Below the pieces are notes generated by a model. The model did no database searches. It worked only from the letters and a program-made list of their open reading frames with translations, and was not told the origin of the DNA. A program made the position numbers and the translations under genes. Of a stretch of 64,000 bases of DNA, positions 44,274 to 52,531 are shown one piece after another; position 1 is the first letter of the stretch, and each line of letters opens with the position of its first letter. The stretch is from an uncultured Anaerolineae bacterium (GTDB lineage: Bacteria; Chloroflexota; Anaerolineae; Anaerolineales; Villigracilaceae): positions 62,001-126,000 of the forward strand of contig CAIQVH010000036.1 of NCBI GenBank assembly GCA_903875215.1, read 5' to 3'.

Positions 44274-44302
44274 AGTATACACCCAATTATTAGGGCTGTC
44301 AC
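44274..44302 (-). promoter_or_regulatory. Promoter of the quinate-like/nucleotidyltransferase unit
   Basis: On the minus strand GTGACA (44302-44297), 17 bases, TATACT (44279-44274), with TG immediately before the -10. The SD GGAGG follows about 25 bases on. Confidence 0.55.
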
Positions 44303-44347
44303 AGAATACAACCGGTCAACCTCATAAAAGTTGCGCTCTGCCCTGCT

Positions 44348-44974
44348 TCAATAGGGCTGGGCCAGGAGTTCGTCCAGCACCTGTTTGGATTGCGCCTCGA
44401 TGACACTGTGCTGGCTGTCACCGTGGCTGTCCATCGTCACCACCACCGGGAAATCCTGCACCTCGATCACCCACAGCGCCTCGGGGACGCCAAACTCCAG
44501 CTTGTAGACGCCCAGTACCTTTTTAACGCTCTGGGCGATATAGGATGCGGCTCCGCCGATGGCATGGAAATACACGCCGGGCGTTTCCTGGCAGCCTTTG
44601 AGCGTCTTCGCGCCCATGCCGCCTTTGCCGATAACGCCTTTGAGATTGAAATGCTTCATCACATCGGCCTGGTACGGCTCCTCGCGAATGGAGGTGGTCG
44701 GCCCGGCCGCAACAAAACGATACTCCTTGGTGTCCAGCCCGGCCACCACTGGCCCGCAGTGGTAGATGACGTTGCCTGGCAACAGCTTTCGCAGCTCTTC
44801 GTAGACTTGCAAGTCGTCGCCCTGCGGCGCGCGGGTCTTCTTAATAAATGTTTCCATCATCCATTTATGGGCCGCATCACGCCCAGTCACCATCACGCCG
44901 CTTAATAACACCGGCTCCCCCACGCGCAAGGCGCGGATCTCTTCATCGCTGGCGGGTAATTGAATTTTGCGCAT
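44348..44974 (-). CDS. Class I fumarate hydratase, beta (C-terminal) subunit
   Basis: Small subunit of a two-subunit, iron-sulfur fumarase (or L-tartrate dehydratase), 208 residues, converting fumarate and malate. The conserved blocks VLLSGVMVTGRDAAHK, VIYHCGPVV, AGPTTSIREEPY, GKGGMGAKTLKG and DSHGDSQH are all there. It starts 18 bases after the alpha-subunit gene, the usual pairing. Sequence alone does not separate fumarase from tartrate dehydratase, but the malic enzyme and complex I nearby favour central metabolism. Confidence 0.93.
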   Translation of the reverse strand: MRKIQLPASDEEIRALRVGEPVLLSGVMVTGRDAAHKWMMETFIKKTRAPQGDDLQVYEELRKLLPGNVIYHCGPVVAGLDTKEYRFVAAGPTTSIREEPYQADVMKHFNLKGVIGKGGMGAKTLKGCQETPGVYFHAIGGAASYIAQSVKKVLGVYKLEFGVPEALWVIEVQDFPVVVTMDSHGDSQHSVIEAQSKQVLDELLAQPY

Positions 44975-44992
44975 CTTTTCCCTTCCAATCCG

Positions 44993-45868
44993 TCATTCGT
45001 AGCTGACCTGCTCGCCCAGCACCGTCATTTTGCGGCGGCGATAAGCCCAGCACATATACGAAACCGAGACAAAATAAGAGGCCGGCAGCCGGTGCATCCC
45101 CGTGATTTTCGTGTCGATCACAGTGGTTTGCCCGCCGAAACCCATCGGCCCGATTCCGAGCGTATTGGCCTCGCTGGTTAGACGCTCTTCGAGCGCGGCC
45201 AGCGCCGGGTCGGGGTTGCGTTCGCCAATTTTTCCGAATAAAACTTCTTTGGATTTGGCGTAGGAATTGCCTCGATCTCCGCCAATTGCCACGCCGAGAA
45301 TACCCGGCGCACAGCCCTGACCCTGAGCCTTTTGTACCGCGTCGAGCACCACTTTCCGCACCCCGGCCAGATCCCGCCCGGCGCCAAGTGCGTTATTCGG
45401 CAGCGAATACTGGGCCCCAACATTCTCGCAGCCACCACCCTTGAGCATCAACTCGATGGTCAGCGCGGCCTCGGCGTCGACTTCTTCAAAATGGATGTAG
45501 GGGAAATCTTCGCCTCCCAGGTTATTGCCGCTGTTCTTATCGTAAACGGCATCCACTGCGTTGGGGCGCATGTACGACTTTTTCGTCGCGATCACCAGCG
45601 CGGCGCGGATCATCTCGCGCAGCCGGCGCGTGCTCCAGCCTTCCGGGTAGTGGACGTAAAAGATGGGTGTGCCGGTATCCTGGCAGATCGGTGTGGAGTT
45701 CTGGCGCGATATTTCCACGTTTTTGAGCACCGTTTCCAGCGCCCCGCGCGCCGCCGAGCCGGGAGCTTCTTTTTCCACCGCTGTTCTCAGGCGCGTTTCC
45801 ACGTCTGCGGGCAGGTCGGTGGAGGTGCGGCGGATAAATTCGACAATTTCATTGGTCAAATCTCGCAT
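44993..45868 (-). CDS. Class I fumarate hydratase, alpha (N-terminal) subunit
   Basis: Large catalytic subunit holding the [4Fe-4S] cluster, 291 residues. The three Cys ligands are in PICQDTGTP, GGGCENVG and GQGCAPGI. Substrate-binding blocks MRPNAVDAV and GPMGFGGQTTVID are present. ATG 45868 stands eight bases after GGAGG and is preferred to the in-frame start at 45883. The cluster makes this enzyme oxygen-sensitive in known members. Confidence 0.93.
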   Translation of the reverse strand: MRDLTNEIVEFIRRTSTDLPADVETRLRTAVEKEAPGSAARGALETVLKNVEISRQNSTPICQDTGTPIFYVHYPEGWSTRRLREMIRAALVIATKKSYMRPNAVDAVYDKNSGNNLGGEDFPYIHFEEVDAEAALTIELMLKGGGCENVGAQYSLPNNALGAGRDLAGVRKVVLDAVQKAQGQGCAPGILGVAIGGDRGNSYAKSKEVLFGKIGERNPDPALAALEERLTSEANTLGIGPMGFGGQTTVIDTKITGMHRLPASYFVSVSYMCWAYRRRKMTVLGEQVSYE

Positions 45869-45963
45869 AGGTTGTACCTCCATTGAGCGGTTCGATGATA
45901 CACCGAAATCGGTTTTTTGCGCCGGGTAATGAAACTGGTTGGATGAATAAGCGGGGGTGATTT

Positions 45964-46977
45964 TCAGCGTTGCACCCGGACGCGCTGGACGTGCCGGTTT
46001 TCTGCGCCGAACTTGTATTTGTAATCTTCGTTGCCACGCATAAAGTCAAATTCGCTGCGCTGGTGGTCATTGGCCCATTGCAACAGGTGGCCGAGCAACA
46101 CCCAGCCGGGAGAAAGATCCATAAAGCGCCGGTCGAGGCCGGAGTTGTAAACCCAAATTTTGTTGTTGTAGTCGAAGTTAAGATAACCGGCAGCTTTTTC
46201 ACCGTCCACTTCCAAAAAGGCGAGTTGCAGCCAGCCGGCCTGGAAAGCGGCGTGCACGCTGGATTTCATTTGTGTGCGCATGACTTCGGTCAGAAAGGCG
46301 GCTTTGTCGGGATCCTGGGCCATCAAGTGCAGGAATCCGTCCATCTCCTGGTCGAGGTCGGCTTCGTTGTCGACGATGTACCAGCGGACTTGCCGGCCGC
46401 TTTCTTCGGCGCGGCGCATTTTGCGGCGGATTTCGTGGCGCTGTTTCTTGTCGATCCTGCTCAGGTAGAGTTCAAAATCGCCGGGGAGCGGGATGGCTGG
46501 CGAAGGCTGGTAGGTTTCTTCGGTGTAAGTCCAACCGCGGCGGGGAGATTCAGCTTGCAGGGCCGTGAGTGTGGGCGAGGTTTCGGGCAGGTTGTACCAG
46601 TCGAGCAGCGACCAAGGCTGCGGGGCGTTCGTATCCAGCCAGTCGAGCAGGCCGCTGATAAAGGCGGCATGCTGTATGGGGCCGACGATCATATCCTGGT
46701 AATCGGAGATTTCGATACTTCCCACGAGCATTAATGCAGGCAGACCGTCGCGGTTGGTGGTGAAGAAGAGCGGGGCCAGGCCGACCAGTTGTTCATTTTC
46801 GCGGGCGCTGACGAGACACAGGCGGGTTTCGGGCGGCCATTCGCCGCCGCCGCGCGTCTGCCACCAGGTGCTGAGATATTCGTGGCGCAGGAAGGGGGCG
46901 TTGAGAATGCCCGCGCCAAGGAGTTGATTCCACTCGTCGGCAGGCAGGTCGAATGATGAATGTTGTTTGAAGTCCAT
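45964..46977 (-). CDS. CelD/BcsL-like GNAT acetyltransferase
   Basis: A 337-residue protein with two GNAT-like halves, as in the CelD/FemAB-like group. The N-terminal half contains PFLRHEYLSTWWQTRGGGEW, the central part a basic KKQRHEIRRKMRRAEE, and the C-terminal half YLNFDYNNKIWVYNSGLD and SPGWVLLGHLLQWAND. Such proteins often act on exopolysaccharide or peptidoglycan-linked sugars; the acceptor here is unknown. No polysaccharide operon flanks it. Confidence 0.85.
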   Translation of the reverse strand: MDFKQHSSFDLPADEWNQLLGAGILNAPFLRHEYLSTWWQTRGGGEWPPETRLCLVSARENEQLVGLAPLFFTTNRDGLPALMLVGSIEISDYQDMIVGPIQHAAFISGLLDWLDTNAPQPWSLLDWYNLPETSPTLTALQAESPRRGWTYTEETYQPSPAIPLPGDFELYLSRIDKKQRHEIRRKMRRAEESGRQVRWYIVDNEADLDQEMDGFLHLMAQDPDKAAFLTEVMRTQMKSSVHAAFQAGWLQLAFLEVDGEKAAGYLNFDYNNKIWVYNSGLDRRFMDLSPGWVLLGHLLQWANDHQRSEFDFMRGNEDYKYKFGAENRHVQRVRVQR

Positions 46978-47048
46978 GATGGGAAATTCTACCAGCTTGG
47001 AGATTGTGGAGGGGTTGCTGTCTGACGAGTTTTACACAACTCAGATAT

Positions 47049-47219
47049 TTACCTGGCCCGCAGCGCATACACGCCTGCACACGGCGAGACCTGGAGGCTG
47101 TCCACCGTTAACCGGCTTTGTCCATTGGGATCGTAGCCATCGAACGGGAAAATGCCGGGTTCGCGGTGCGATTGATCGTAAGTTTTTGCCCACGAGTCGA
47201 ATTCGGAAGGGGAAAGGGG
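47049..47219 (-). pseudogene. Possible decayed gene fragment, methyltransferase-like N-terminus
   Basis: After the TGA stop of the upstream membrane-protein gene, the same frame stays open for 57 codons to a TAA at 47051. It reads non-randomly: EFDSWAKTYDQSHREPG, then FPFDGYD. That wording resembles the N-terminus of class I SAM-dependent methyltransferases of this phylum (F-W-A-x-x-Y-D...G-x-F-P-F-x-G-Y), but the rest (LQVSPCAGVYALRAR) does not continue the fold. No start codon serves it. It may be a remnant, or chance. Confidence 0.28.
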
Positions 47220-47708
47220 TCAAGCATCGGGATTTTCCAGCCTGGCAATCGAGGTATCCTGCGGCAGGCAGCGCACCTTGACTTTTTCGCCTTCTTTCAA
47301 GCGCAAGTAGGTTTCCTGGGAGATGGCCTGTTTGAAGCGGAAGTCAGCATCGATGGCGTAAACGACATAGCAAAAACGATTCCCCTTTTTGTCTTTTTCC
47401 AACCGCTTTTCGAATACAGTGCCATCGACAATCTCACCTGCCCTTTCGAGCAGGATTGCCAGCCGGAGTTGGGCCAGCGCCGGGATCAGGAACAGCACCC
47501 CGATAGACAGCACGAACAGCCCGGCCAGGAGCAGGCTGACACCGAGCAGGGTGCGGTCATGCCAGAGATTGGAAAGTCCGCTATCGGCCAGCAGCAGGGC
47601 CAGGAAGGCGCTGACGCCAAACACAGCGGTAATCAGCGCGGCGTAGAAGGCCTTGAGCGAGAGGAAGGTTGGTGACAGTTCGGGCGGGGAATTGGTTTCT
47701 TTGTTCAT
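47220..47708 (-). CDS. Hypothetical two-helix membrane protein
   Basis: A 162-residue protein. Two helices occupy about residues 16-41 and 53-80; the C-terminal 75 residues form a cytosolic or external beta-rich part (DGTVFEKRLEKDKKGNRF, VRCLPQDTSIARLENPDA) reminiscent of DUF3592. The ATG at 47708 is taken rather than the TTG at 47717. The upstream SD is weak. It lies between the cysS hairpin and the acetyltransferase gene and is probably monocistronic. Confidence 0.68.
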   Translation of the reverse strand: MNKETNSPPELSPTFLSLKAFYAALITAVFGVSAFLALLLADSGLSNLWHDRTLLGVSLLLAGLFVLSIGVLFLIPALAQLRLAILLERAGEIVDGTVFEKRLEKDKKGNRFCYVVYAIDADFRFKQAISQETYLRLKEGEKVKVRCLPQDTSIARLENPDA

Positions 47709-47722
47709 GCGCTTCAAAGTAA

Positions 47723-47746
47723 AAGGGCGGCAGGAATGCCGCCCTT
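47723..47746 (-). terminator. Hairpin after cysS
   Basis: AAGGGCGGC/GCCGCCCTT pair around a 6-base loop; on the minus strand the stem runs into TTTTACTTT. It lies just beyond the cysS stop. Confidence 0.6.
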
Positions 47747-47756
47747 GATGAAATCG

Positions 47757-49154
47757 TTAGGCCCAGCGCCAGGTGGCGCCGTTTTTGCTGTCTTCAACGG
47801 TGACGCCGAGGGCTTTAAGGCGGTCGCGGATCAGGTCGGACATGGCCCATTGTTTTTGCTGGCGCATTTCGGCGCGGACTTCGAGCAGCAGGTCGATGAA
47901 TTTATCAGCGTCGCCGGTGGAGGTTTTTTCGGCCAGTCGCAGGCCGAAGACGCCGGTTAGCTCGCGGAGGGTGTCTTGGGCGGGTTGGAGCTGCGCGGCG
48001 GTGGCGCCGGCATCGCGGGCGGTGTTGATGGCGCGGACGAAGTCGAAGAGCTGGCCGAGCGCGCCAGCGGAGTTGAAGTCGTCGTCCATGGCGTCGGTGA
48101 AGGCCTTTTTGACGGTTTCTATCGCAGCCGGGAGAGCGGCGGCTGCCTCGGCGGCGGATTCCGCTCCTTGGGCGGTGGCCGGCCGCAGGGCCGATTTGAG
48201 GCGCTCGAGGCCTTTTTCGGCGGCATCCAGTGTTTCGTCGTTGAAGATGAGCGGGGCGCGGTAGCTTCCATTCAAAACCAGCATGCGCATTACATCGGCC
48301 TCGCGTTTGGATATGAATTCTTTGATGCTGATGATGTTGCCGAGGCTTTTGGACATTTTCTCGCCGCCGAGCTGCAGCATGCCGTTGTGCATCCAGTAGC
48401 GGGCGAATTCCTTGCCGGTGTAGCTTTCGGTCTGGGCGATTTCGTTTTCGTGGTGCGGGAAGATCAGGTCGTTGCCGCCGCCGTGAATGTCGATCTGTTC
48501 GCCGAGTTCGACAAGGTTCATGGCGGAGCATTCGATGTGCCAGCCAGGGCGGCCCTGGCCCCAGGGGCTGGCCCAGGAGATTTCGCCGGGTTTGGCGGCT
48601 TTCCACAGGGCGAAGTCCATCGGGTGTTCTTTTTGTTCTTCGATCTCGATGCGCGCCCCGGCCTGCATATCGTCGAGCTTGCGGGCGGAGAGGCGGCCGT
48701 AATCCTCGTCGTGGGTGACACGGAAGTAGACGTCGCCGTTGGGGGCCGGGTAGGCGTAGCCGCGCTCGATCAGGCCCTCGATGAATTTGATAATGTCGGG
48801 CATGGTCTTGCTGACCTGCGGGGTGGCGGTGGCGGGCAGGATGTTGAGGTCGAGCAGGTTCTGGCGGTAGTCGGCGATGTATTTGTTCGAGAGTTCGAGC
48901 GGCGGGATGCCCAATTGGTTGGCGCGGTTGATGATTTTGTCGTCGACATCGGTGAAGTTCATGACGTGTTTGACTTTGTAGCCGCGATATTCGAGGTAGC
49001 GGCGGACAATGTCAAAGACGAGCGCGGACATGGCGTGCCCGACGTGGGCGTCGTTGTAGACGGTGACGCCGCAGACGTACATTTTTACCAGGCCGGGTTC
49101 GAGGGTCTGGAAGTCTTCTTTTTTGCGGGTGAGGGTGTTGTAAAGGCGGATCAT
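47757..49154 (-). CDS. cysS: Cysteinyl-tRNA synthetase
   Basis: Class I aminoacyl-tRNA synthetase, 465 residues. The HIGH signature is HVGHAM at about residues 35-40, preceded by the zinc Cys (CGVTVYN), and the KMSKS signature is KMSKSLGN near residue 267. Further zinc ligands fit HIECSAMN and a downstream His/Glu. AGGAG precedes the ATG. A TATAAT -10 box lies at 49175-49180 on the minus strand without a clear -35. No T-box leader was seen upstream of it. Confidence 0.97.
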   Translation of the reverse strand: MIRLYNTLTRKKEDFQTLEPGLVKMYVCGVTVYNDAHVGHAMSALVFDIVRRYLEYRGYKVKHVMNFTDVDDKIINRANQLGIPPLELSNKYIADYRQNLLDLNILPATATPQVSKTMPDIIKFIEGLIERGYAYPAPNGDVYFRVTHDEDYGRLSARKLDDMQAGARIEIEEQKEHPMDFALWKAAKPGEISWASPWGQGRPGWHIECSAMNLVELGEQIDIHGGGNDLIFPHHENEIAQTESYTGKEFARYWMHNGMLQLGGEKMSKSLGNIISIKEFISKREADVMRMLVLNGSYRAPLIFNDETLDAAEKGLERLKSALRPATAQGAESAAEAAAALPAAIETVKKAFTDAMDDDFNSAGALGQLFDFVRAINTARDAGATAAQLQPAQDTLRELTGVFGLRLAEKTSTGDADKFIDLLLEVRAEMRQQKQWAMSDLIRDRLKALGVTVEDSKNGATWRWA

Positions 49155-49274
49155 GGCTTTCTCCTGGTGGGCAGATTATATCGTAAGAACAGTTTTGGCG
49201 TTATTCCGGCTTGCCGGAGGGATGGCCTGCAGCAATTTATCGACAAGAAATCTGGGATTGCTGCTGGAGGAAGA

Positions 49275-49409
49275 ATGCCAGCCACTCAACCGCCATCGCT
49301 GGTTGCTATTGCGGTGACCCTGGCTCTGCTGACTGCTGTCGGCCTGCTGGAATCCTTGCTGGTCACTATGCTGGGGATGTGGCCATCGGTGCGTAATTCC
49401 GTTACCTGA
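49275..49409 (+). CDS. Candidate 44-residue single-helix peptide
   Basis: ATG 49275 is preceded by GGAGG with four bases of spacing. The peptide has one hydrophobic helix over about residues 8-34 and a short polar tail. A plus-strand terminator starts 18 bases after the stop, yet no other plus-strand gene lies upstream in this gap. Together these suggest it is transcribed and translated. No promoter is obvious. Conservation is unknown. Confidence 0.42.
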   Translation: MPATQPPSLVAIAVTLALLTAVGLLESLLVTMLGMWPSVRNSVT

Positions 49410-49426
49410 ACCTGCCCGTTAAATCG

Positions 49427-49469
49427 AAAAGACGCGAAATGGGAGAATCGCGTCTTTTGATTTTTTTTT
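49427..49469 (+). terminator. Terminator on the plus strand
   Basis: AAAAGACGCGA (49427-49437) pairs with TCGCGTCTTTT (49448-49458) around a 10-base loop, followed by GA and nine T. The T-run makes it act mainly on plus-strand transcripts. Confidence 0.85.
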
Positions 49470-49558
49470 GGCCAGAGTGATGCTGAATTCCTGGGATCTA
49501 GAGCTAACTTGTGAGCAAACCCTTTTGGACAGGGAAAACAATGAACTCCAATCTCAAG

Positions 49559-50632
49559 TTAGTTATCGGGTTTGGCAAAGATCATGCGCCCGGCGGCGGT
49601 TTGCAAGACCTTGGTGACTGAGACGTTTTTGGTCTGGCCGATATAGCGGTTGCCGTTTTCGATGACGACCATGGTGCCATCATCCATATAGCCGACGCCC
49701 TGGCTCAATTCCTTGCCTTCCTGGATAATGGCAATGGCAAGCGCTTCACCGGGCAGGACGACCGATTTGACGGCATTCGCCAGCTCGTTGATGTTCAGGA
49801 TGGTGACACCCTGCAATTCGGCGACGCGGTTCAGGTTGTAGTCATTGGTCAGAATGGGGCATTTCAGCTGGCGGGCCAGGATGATCAGTTTGTCATCCAC
49901 TTCGCGGACGCCTTCCACGTCAATATCGCTAATGCGCACAGAGACGGCGGACACTTTTTGCAAATCGGCCAACACTTCCATACCTCGCCGGCCACGCTGG
50001 CGGCGCAGCGAATCAGCCGAGTCGGCGATGTATTGCAGTTCGTTAAGTACGAAGCGCGGAATCAGCAGGGTGCCGGGCAGGAAACCCGCCTTGGCGATAT
50101 CGGCCACACGCCCGTCAATGATGACACTCGTATCAAGCAGGATGGTGCGCGAGCCCTGGCCCCAGTTAGCATGGCCGCCGGCTGTGGAAGAGGCACTCTC
50201 GCTGCCTCGATTGAAAATGGTTGAAATCACGGTCAGCATGTCGGCCTGGCGCATGACGAACAGGGCTACGCCGAAATAACCGAACAACACCACGGCAATA
50301 AAAGGCAAAATCCCGCCCACTGGTGCCGGCAGTTGCGAGAGCGGAAAGGTCAGCAGGGCGGCCACCAGCAACCCGGCCACCAGGCCCGAAATCCCAGCCA
50401 GCAGGTTTTCGGCAGAAACGCGCACAAGCATTTTACGTAGGGCGCGCATCGGTGTGATTGTAAAATACGGGGTGGCCACCAGGCCAAACAAGGCTCCGAC
50501 CATGCCCATGCCAAGAGTGTAGGTGACAATCTGATCGAGCGCGTTGGCCTGTGCAAACCAAAACCCCCAGTAACTTCCCACTCCAGCGAATAACAGCATG
50601 CCCAGAATACGGATAATAAAACTAGAACTCAT
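49559..50632 (-). CDS. PIN-TRAM membrane protein (YacL-like)
   Basis: A 357-residue protein with four N-terminal helices (residues 1-135), a PIN domain and a C-terminal TRAM domain. The PIN acidic residues appear in ILLDTSVIIDGRVADI, FVLNELQ, and LTNDYNLNRVA, suggesting an RNase. TRAM is VGYMDDGTMVVIENGNRYIGQ in pieces. This architecture is widespread in Gram-positive-type bacteria with unclear role. Promoter TTGACA-17-TACACT lies 40-68 bases upstream, SD AAGGAG. Confidence 0.92.
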   Translation of the reverse strand: MSSSFIIRILGMLLFAGVGSYWGFWFAQANALDQIVTYTLGMGMVGALFGLVATPYFTITPMRALRKMLVRVSAENLLAGISGLVAGLLVAALLTFPLSQLPAPVGGILPFIAVVLFGYFGVALFVMRQADMLTVISTIFNRGSESASSTAGGHANWGQGSRTILLDTSVIIDGRVADIAKAGFLPGTLLIPRFVLNELQYIADSADSLRRQRGRRGMEVLADLQKVSAVSVRISDIDVEGVREVDDKLIILARQLKCPILTNDYNLNRVAELQGVTILNINELANAVKSVVLPGEALAIAIIQEGKELSQGVGYMDDGTMVVIENGNRYIGQTKNVSVTKVLQTAAGRMIFAKPDN

Positions 50633-50671
50633 CGATAACTCCTTCGCAAAAAAGAAATAAAGGTAGAAAAA

Positions 50672-50700
50672 AGTGTATCCATCATAGCATGTCGTGTCAA
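50672..50700 (-). promoter_or_regulatory. Promoter of the PIN-TRAM gene
   Basis: On the minus strand TTGACA (50700-50695), 17 bases, TACACT (50677-50672). A TATGAT also sits inside the spacer. Confidence 0.6.
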
Positions 50701-50784
50701 AGGCGTCAATTACAGGCCCCTGTTTTCATTGATTATTCCTATGCCCCGACTTTGTCCCTGCCCTGAAAAAATAATCACAGGCTG

Positions 50785-50790
50785 TATAAT
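50785..50790 (+). promoter_or_regulatory. -10 box of the moaA operon
   Basis: TATAAT preceded directly by TG, 36 bases before the moaA ATG. No good -35 hexamer stands 17 bases upstream. The leader is too short for a molybdenum-cofactor riboswitch. Confidence 0.4.
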
Positions 50791-50825
50791 GGGGACACTT
50801 AACGATACCCCACCTTGAGGTGAAT

Positions 50826-51800
50826 ATGGCTGTAGATCGCTTTGGACGCAACATTCATTATTTGCGCATTTCTCTGACTGACCACTGCAACCTGCGCTGT
50901 ATTTATTGCATGCCCGAAGACCAGACCTTTCGTCCCAGCGCGGATCTGCTCCAGGACGACGAAATCCTGCGCCTGACACGCCTGTTCGCCTCGCTTGGCT
51001 TTGACAAAATCCGCCTGACCGGCGGCGAACCCACCGTGCGCGCCAATGTCGTCAAGATTGTGCGCGGAATTGCCTCGACGCCTGGCATCCGCTCGCTTTC
51101 GATGACCACCAATGGAATCCTACTCTCACAACTTGCCCAACCTTTGAAAGAGGCTGGCCTCCAGCGCGTCAATATCTCGATTGATACCCTCGACCCGGAG
51201 AAGTTCCGCCGCTTGACGCGTTGGGGCAAGCTCCAACAGGTTTGGGATGGTATCCTGGCGGCCGAGCGGGTCGGGCTGGCCCCGATAAAGTTGAACGCCG
51301 TCATCGTCAAAGGGTATAACGAAGACGATGTGATTGACCTGGCCGCCCTGACGATCGAACGTCCCTGGCAGATGCGCTACATCGAGATGATGCCTTTTGC
51401 CGGGGTGACGGATATTCAGACCAAGCAAGTTGTGACCGCTGCCGATATTCAAAAACGCATCGAATCAGAGTTCGGCCCGCTCGAAGTCAGCGGGAAATAT
51501 GACGGGGAGGCGCGCATCTTCCGCATCCGCGGCGCCAAAGGCGAACTAGGGTTCATCTCCTCGGTTTCGGTGCCATTTTGTTCCGCCTGCACCCGCGCGC
51601 GTCTGACCGCCGATGGCGTGCTGCGCATGTGCCTGCTGCGCGAAAAGGAAATCGACCTGCTGACCCCAATGCGCGACGGCGCCAGCGACGAAGAGTTGCG
51701 CCGTCTTGTGCTCGATGGCGTTTGGAACAAACCCTGGGGACACGGCCTGGAGGAAGGCCTCATTCCACTCAACCGCGCGATGAACCAGATCGGGGGCTGA
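50826..51800 (+). CDS. moaA: GTP 3',8-cyclase MoaA
   Basis: Radical SAM enzyme for the first step of molybdenum-cofactor synthesis, 324 residues. The radical SAM cluster motif CNLRCIYCMP is near residues 22-31, LTGGEPTVR near 68-76, and the C-terminal cluster ligands in FCSACTRARLTADGVLRMC. The protein ends in the conserved Gly-Gly needed for activation. ATG 50826 has GAGG five bases upstream. No other moa gene is in the window. It heads an operon with the HAD and malic-enzyme genes. Confidence 0.95.
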   Translation: MAVDRFGRNIHYLRISLTDHCNLRCIYCMPEDQTFRPSADLLQDDEILRLTRLFASLGFDKIRLTGGEPTVRANVVKIVRGIASTPGIRSLSMTTNGILLSQLAQPLKEAGLQRVNISIDTLDPEKFRRLTRWGKLQQVWDGILAAERVGLAPIKLNAVIVKGYNEDDVIDLAALTIERPWQMRYIEMMPFAGVTDIQTKQVVTAADIQKRIESEFGPLEVSGKYDGEARIFRIRGAKGELGFISSVSVPFCSACTRARLTADGVLRMCLLREKEIDLLTPMRDGASDEELRRLVLDGVWNKPWGHGLEEGLIPLNRAMNQIGG

Positions 51801-51802
51801 AT

Positions 51803-52531
51803 ATGGCGCCCATCCCCGCAATCAAGGCCATTTTCTATGACCTGGATGGTACTCTGCGCCTCAGCCAACCCTCGGGCCTGAGCGCCTTCGCTGCCCAAAC
51901 CTCCAGCCTCGGACAGAAGATCAGCCCGGATGACCTATCGCGCGCTTCCCGCTGGGAACATTACTACTTTGCCGAATCGCCGGAGTTGATCAGCGACCGT
52001 GCCGAATACAGCGACGGCAGCCGCGACTTTTGGGCCCAATACAGCCTGCGCCAGCTACAGGTGCTGGGCGTTGCCCCGAAAGAGGCGCACGAATGGGCCC
52101 CAAAAATCAGCGCGTACATGGACAAGCATTATCAGCCCGAAGACATCATCCTGGATGAAGTCTACACCACCCTGCGTGAGTTGCGCACCCGAGGCTATGC
52201 CCTGGGTATCCTGTCAAACCGCTTCGAGCCCTATACAGACTATCTGGCAGAAAAGGGTCTGACCGCGAGTTTCGACCTGGTGGTGCACGCCGGCGAGGCC
52301 GGCATCCGCAAACCCAATCCGCAAGTTTTTGACTACCTGCTCGCCAGGGCTGGCTTTTCTGCCGCCGAATCACTCTATGTTGGCGACAATTACTACGCCG
52401 ATGTGGTTGGCGCGCGTGCAGCCGGGCTGTATCCCGTGTTATATGACCGCGAACAGGCCTTTCCCAATCCCGATTGTTCGGTCATCAGCGCGCACCCCCA
52501 ACTGCTGGACCTGCTCGAAGGGAGAAAATAA
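51803..52531 (+). CDS. HAD-superfamily hydrolase
   Basis: Cytosolic phosphatase-like protein of 242 residues. Motif I is IFYDLDGTLR near residues 10-19, motif II is in LGILSNRF, the Lys of motif III in GIRKPNPQVF, and motif IV is VGDNYYADVVGA. It starts three bases after moaA, and the open frame before it is a shadow. Physiological substrate unknown. The malic enzyme gene starts at the base after its stop. Confidence 0.9.
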   Translation: MAPIPAIKAIFYDLDGTLRLSQPSGLSAFAAQTSSLGQKISPDDLSRASRWEHYYFAESPELISDRAEYSDGSRDFWAQYSLRQLQVLGVAPKEAHEWAPKISAYMDKHYQPEDIILDEVYTTLRELRTRGYALGILSNRFEPYTDYLAEKGLTASFDLVVHAGEAGIRKPNPQVFDYLLARAGFSAAESLYVGDNYYADVVGARAAGLYPVLYDREQAFPNPDCSVISAHPQLLDLLEGRK

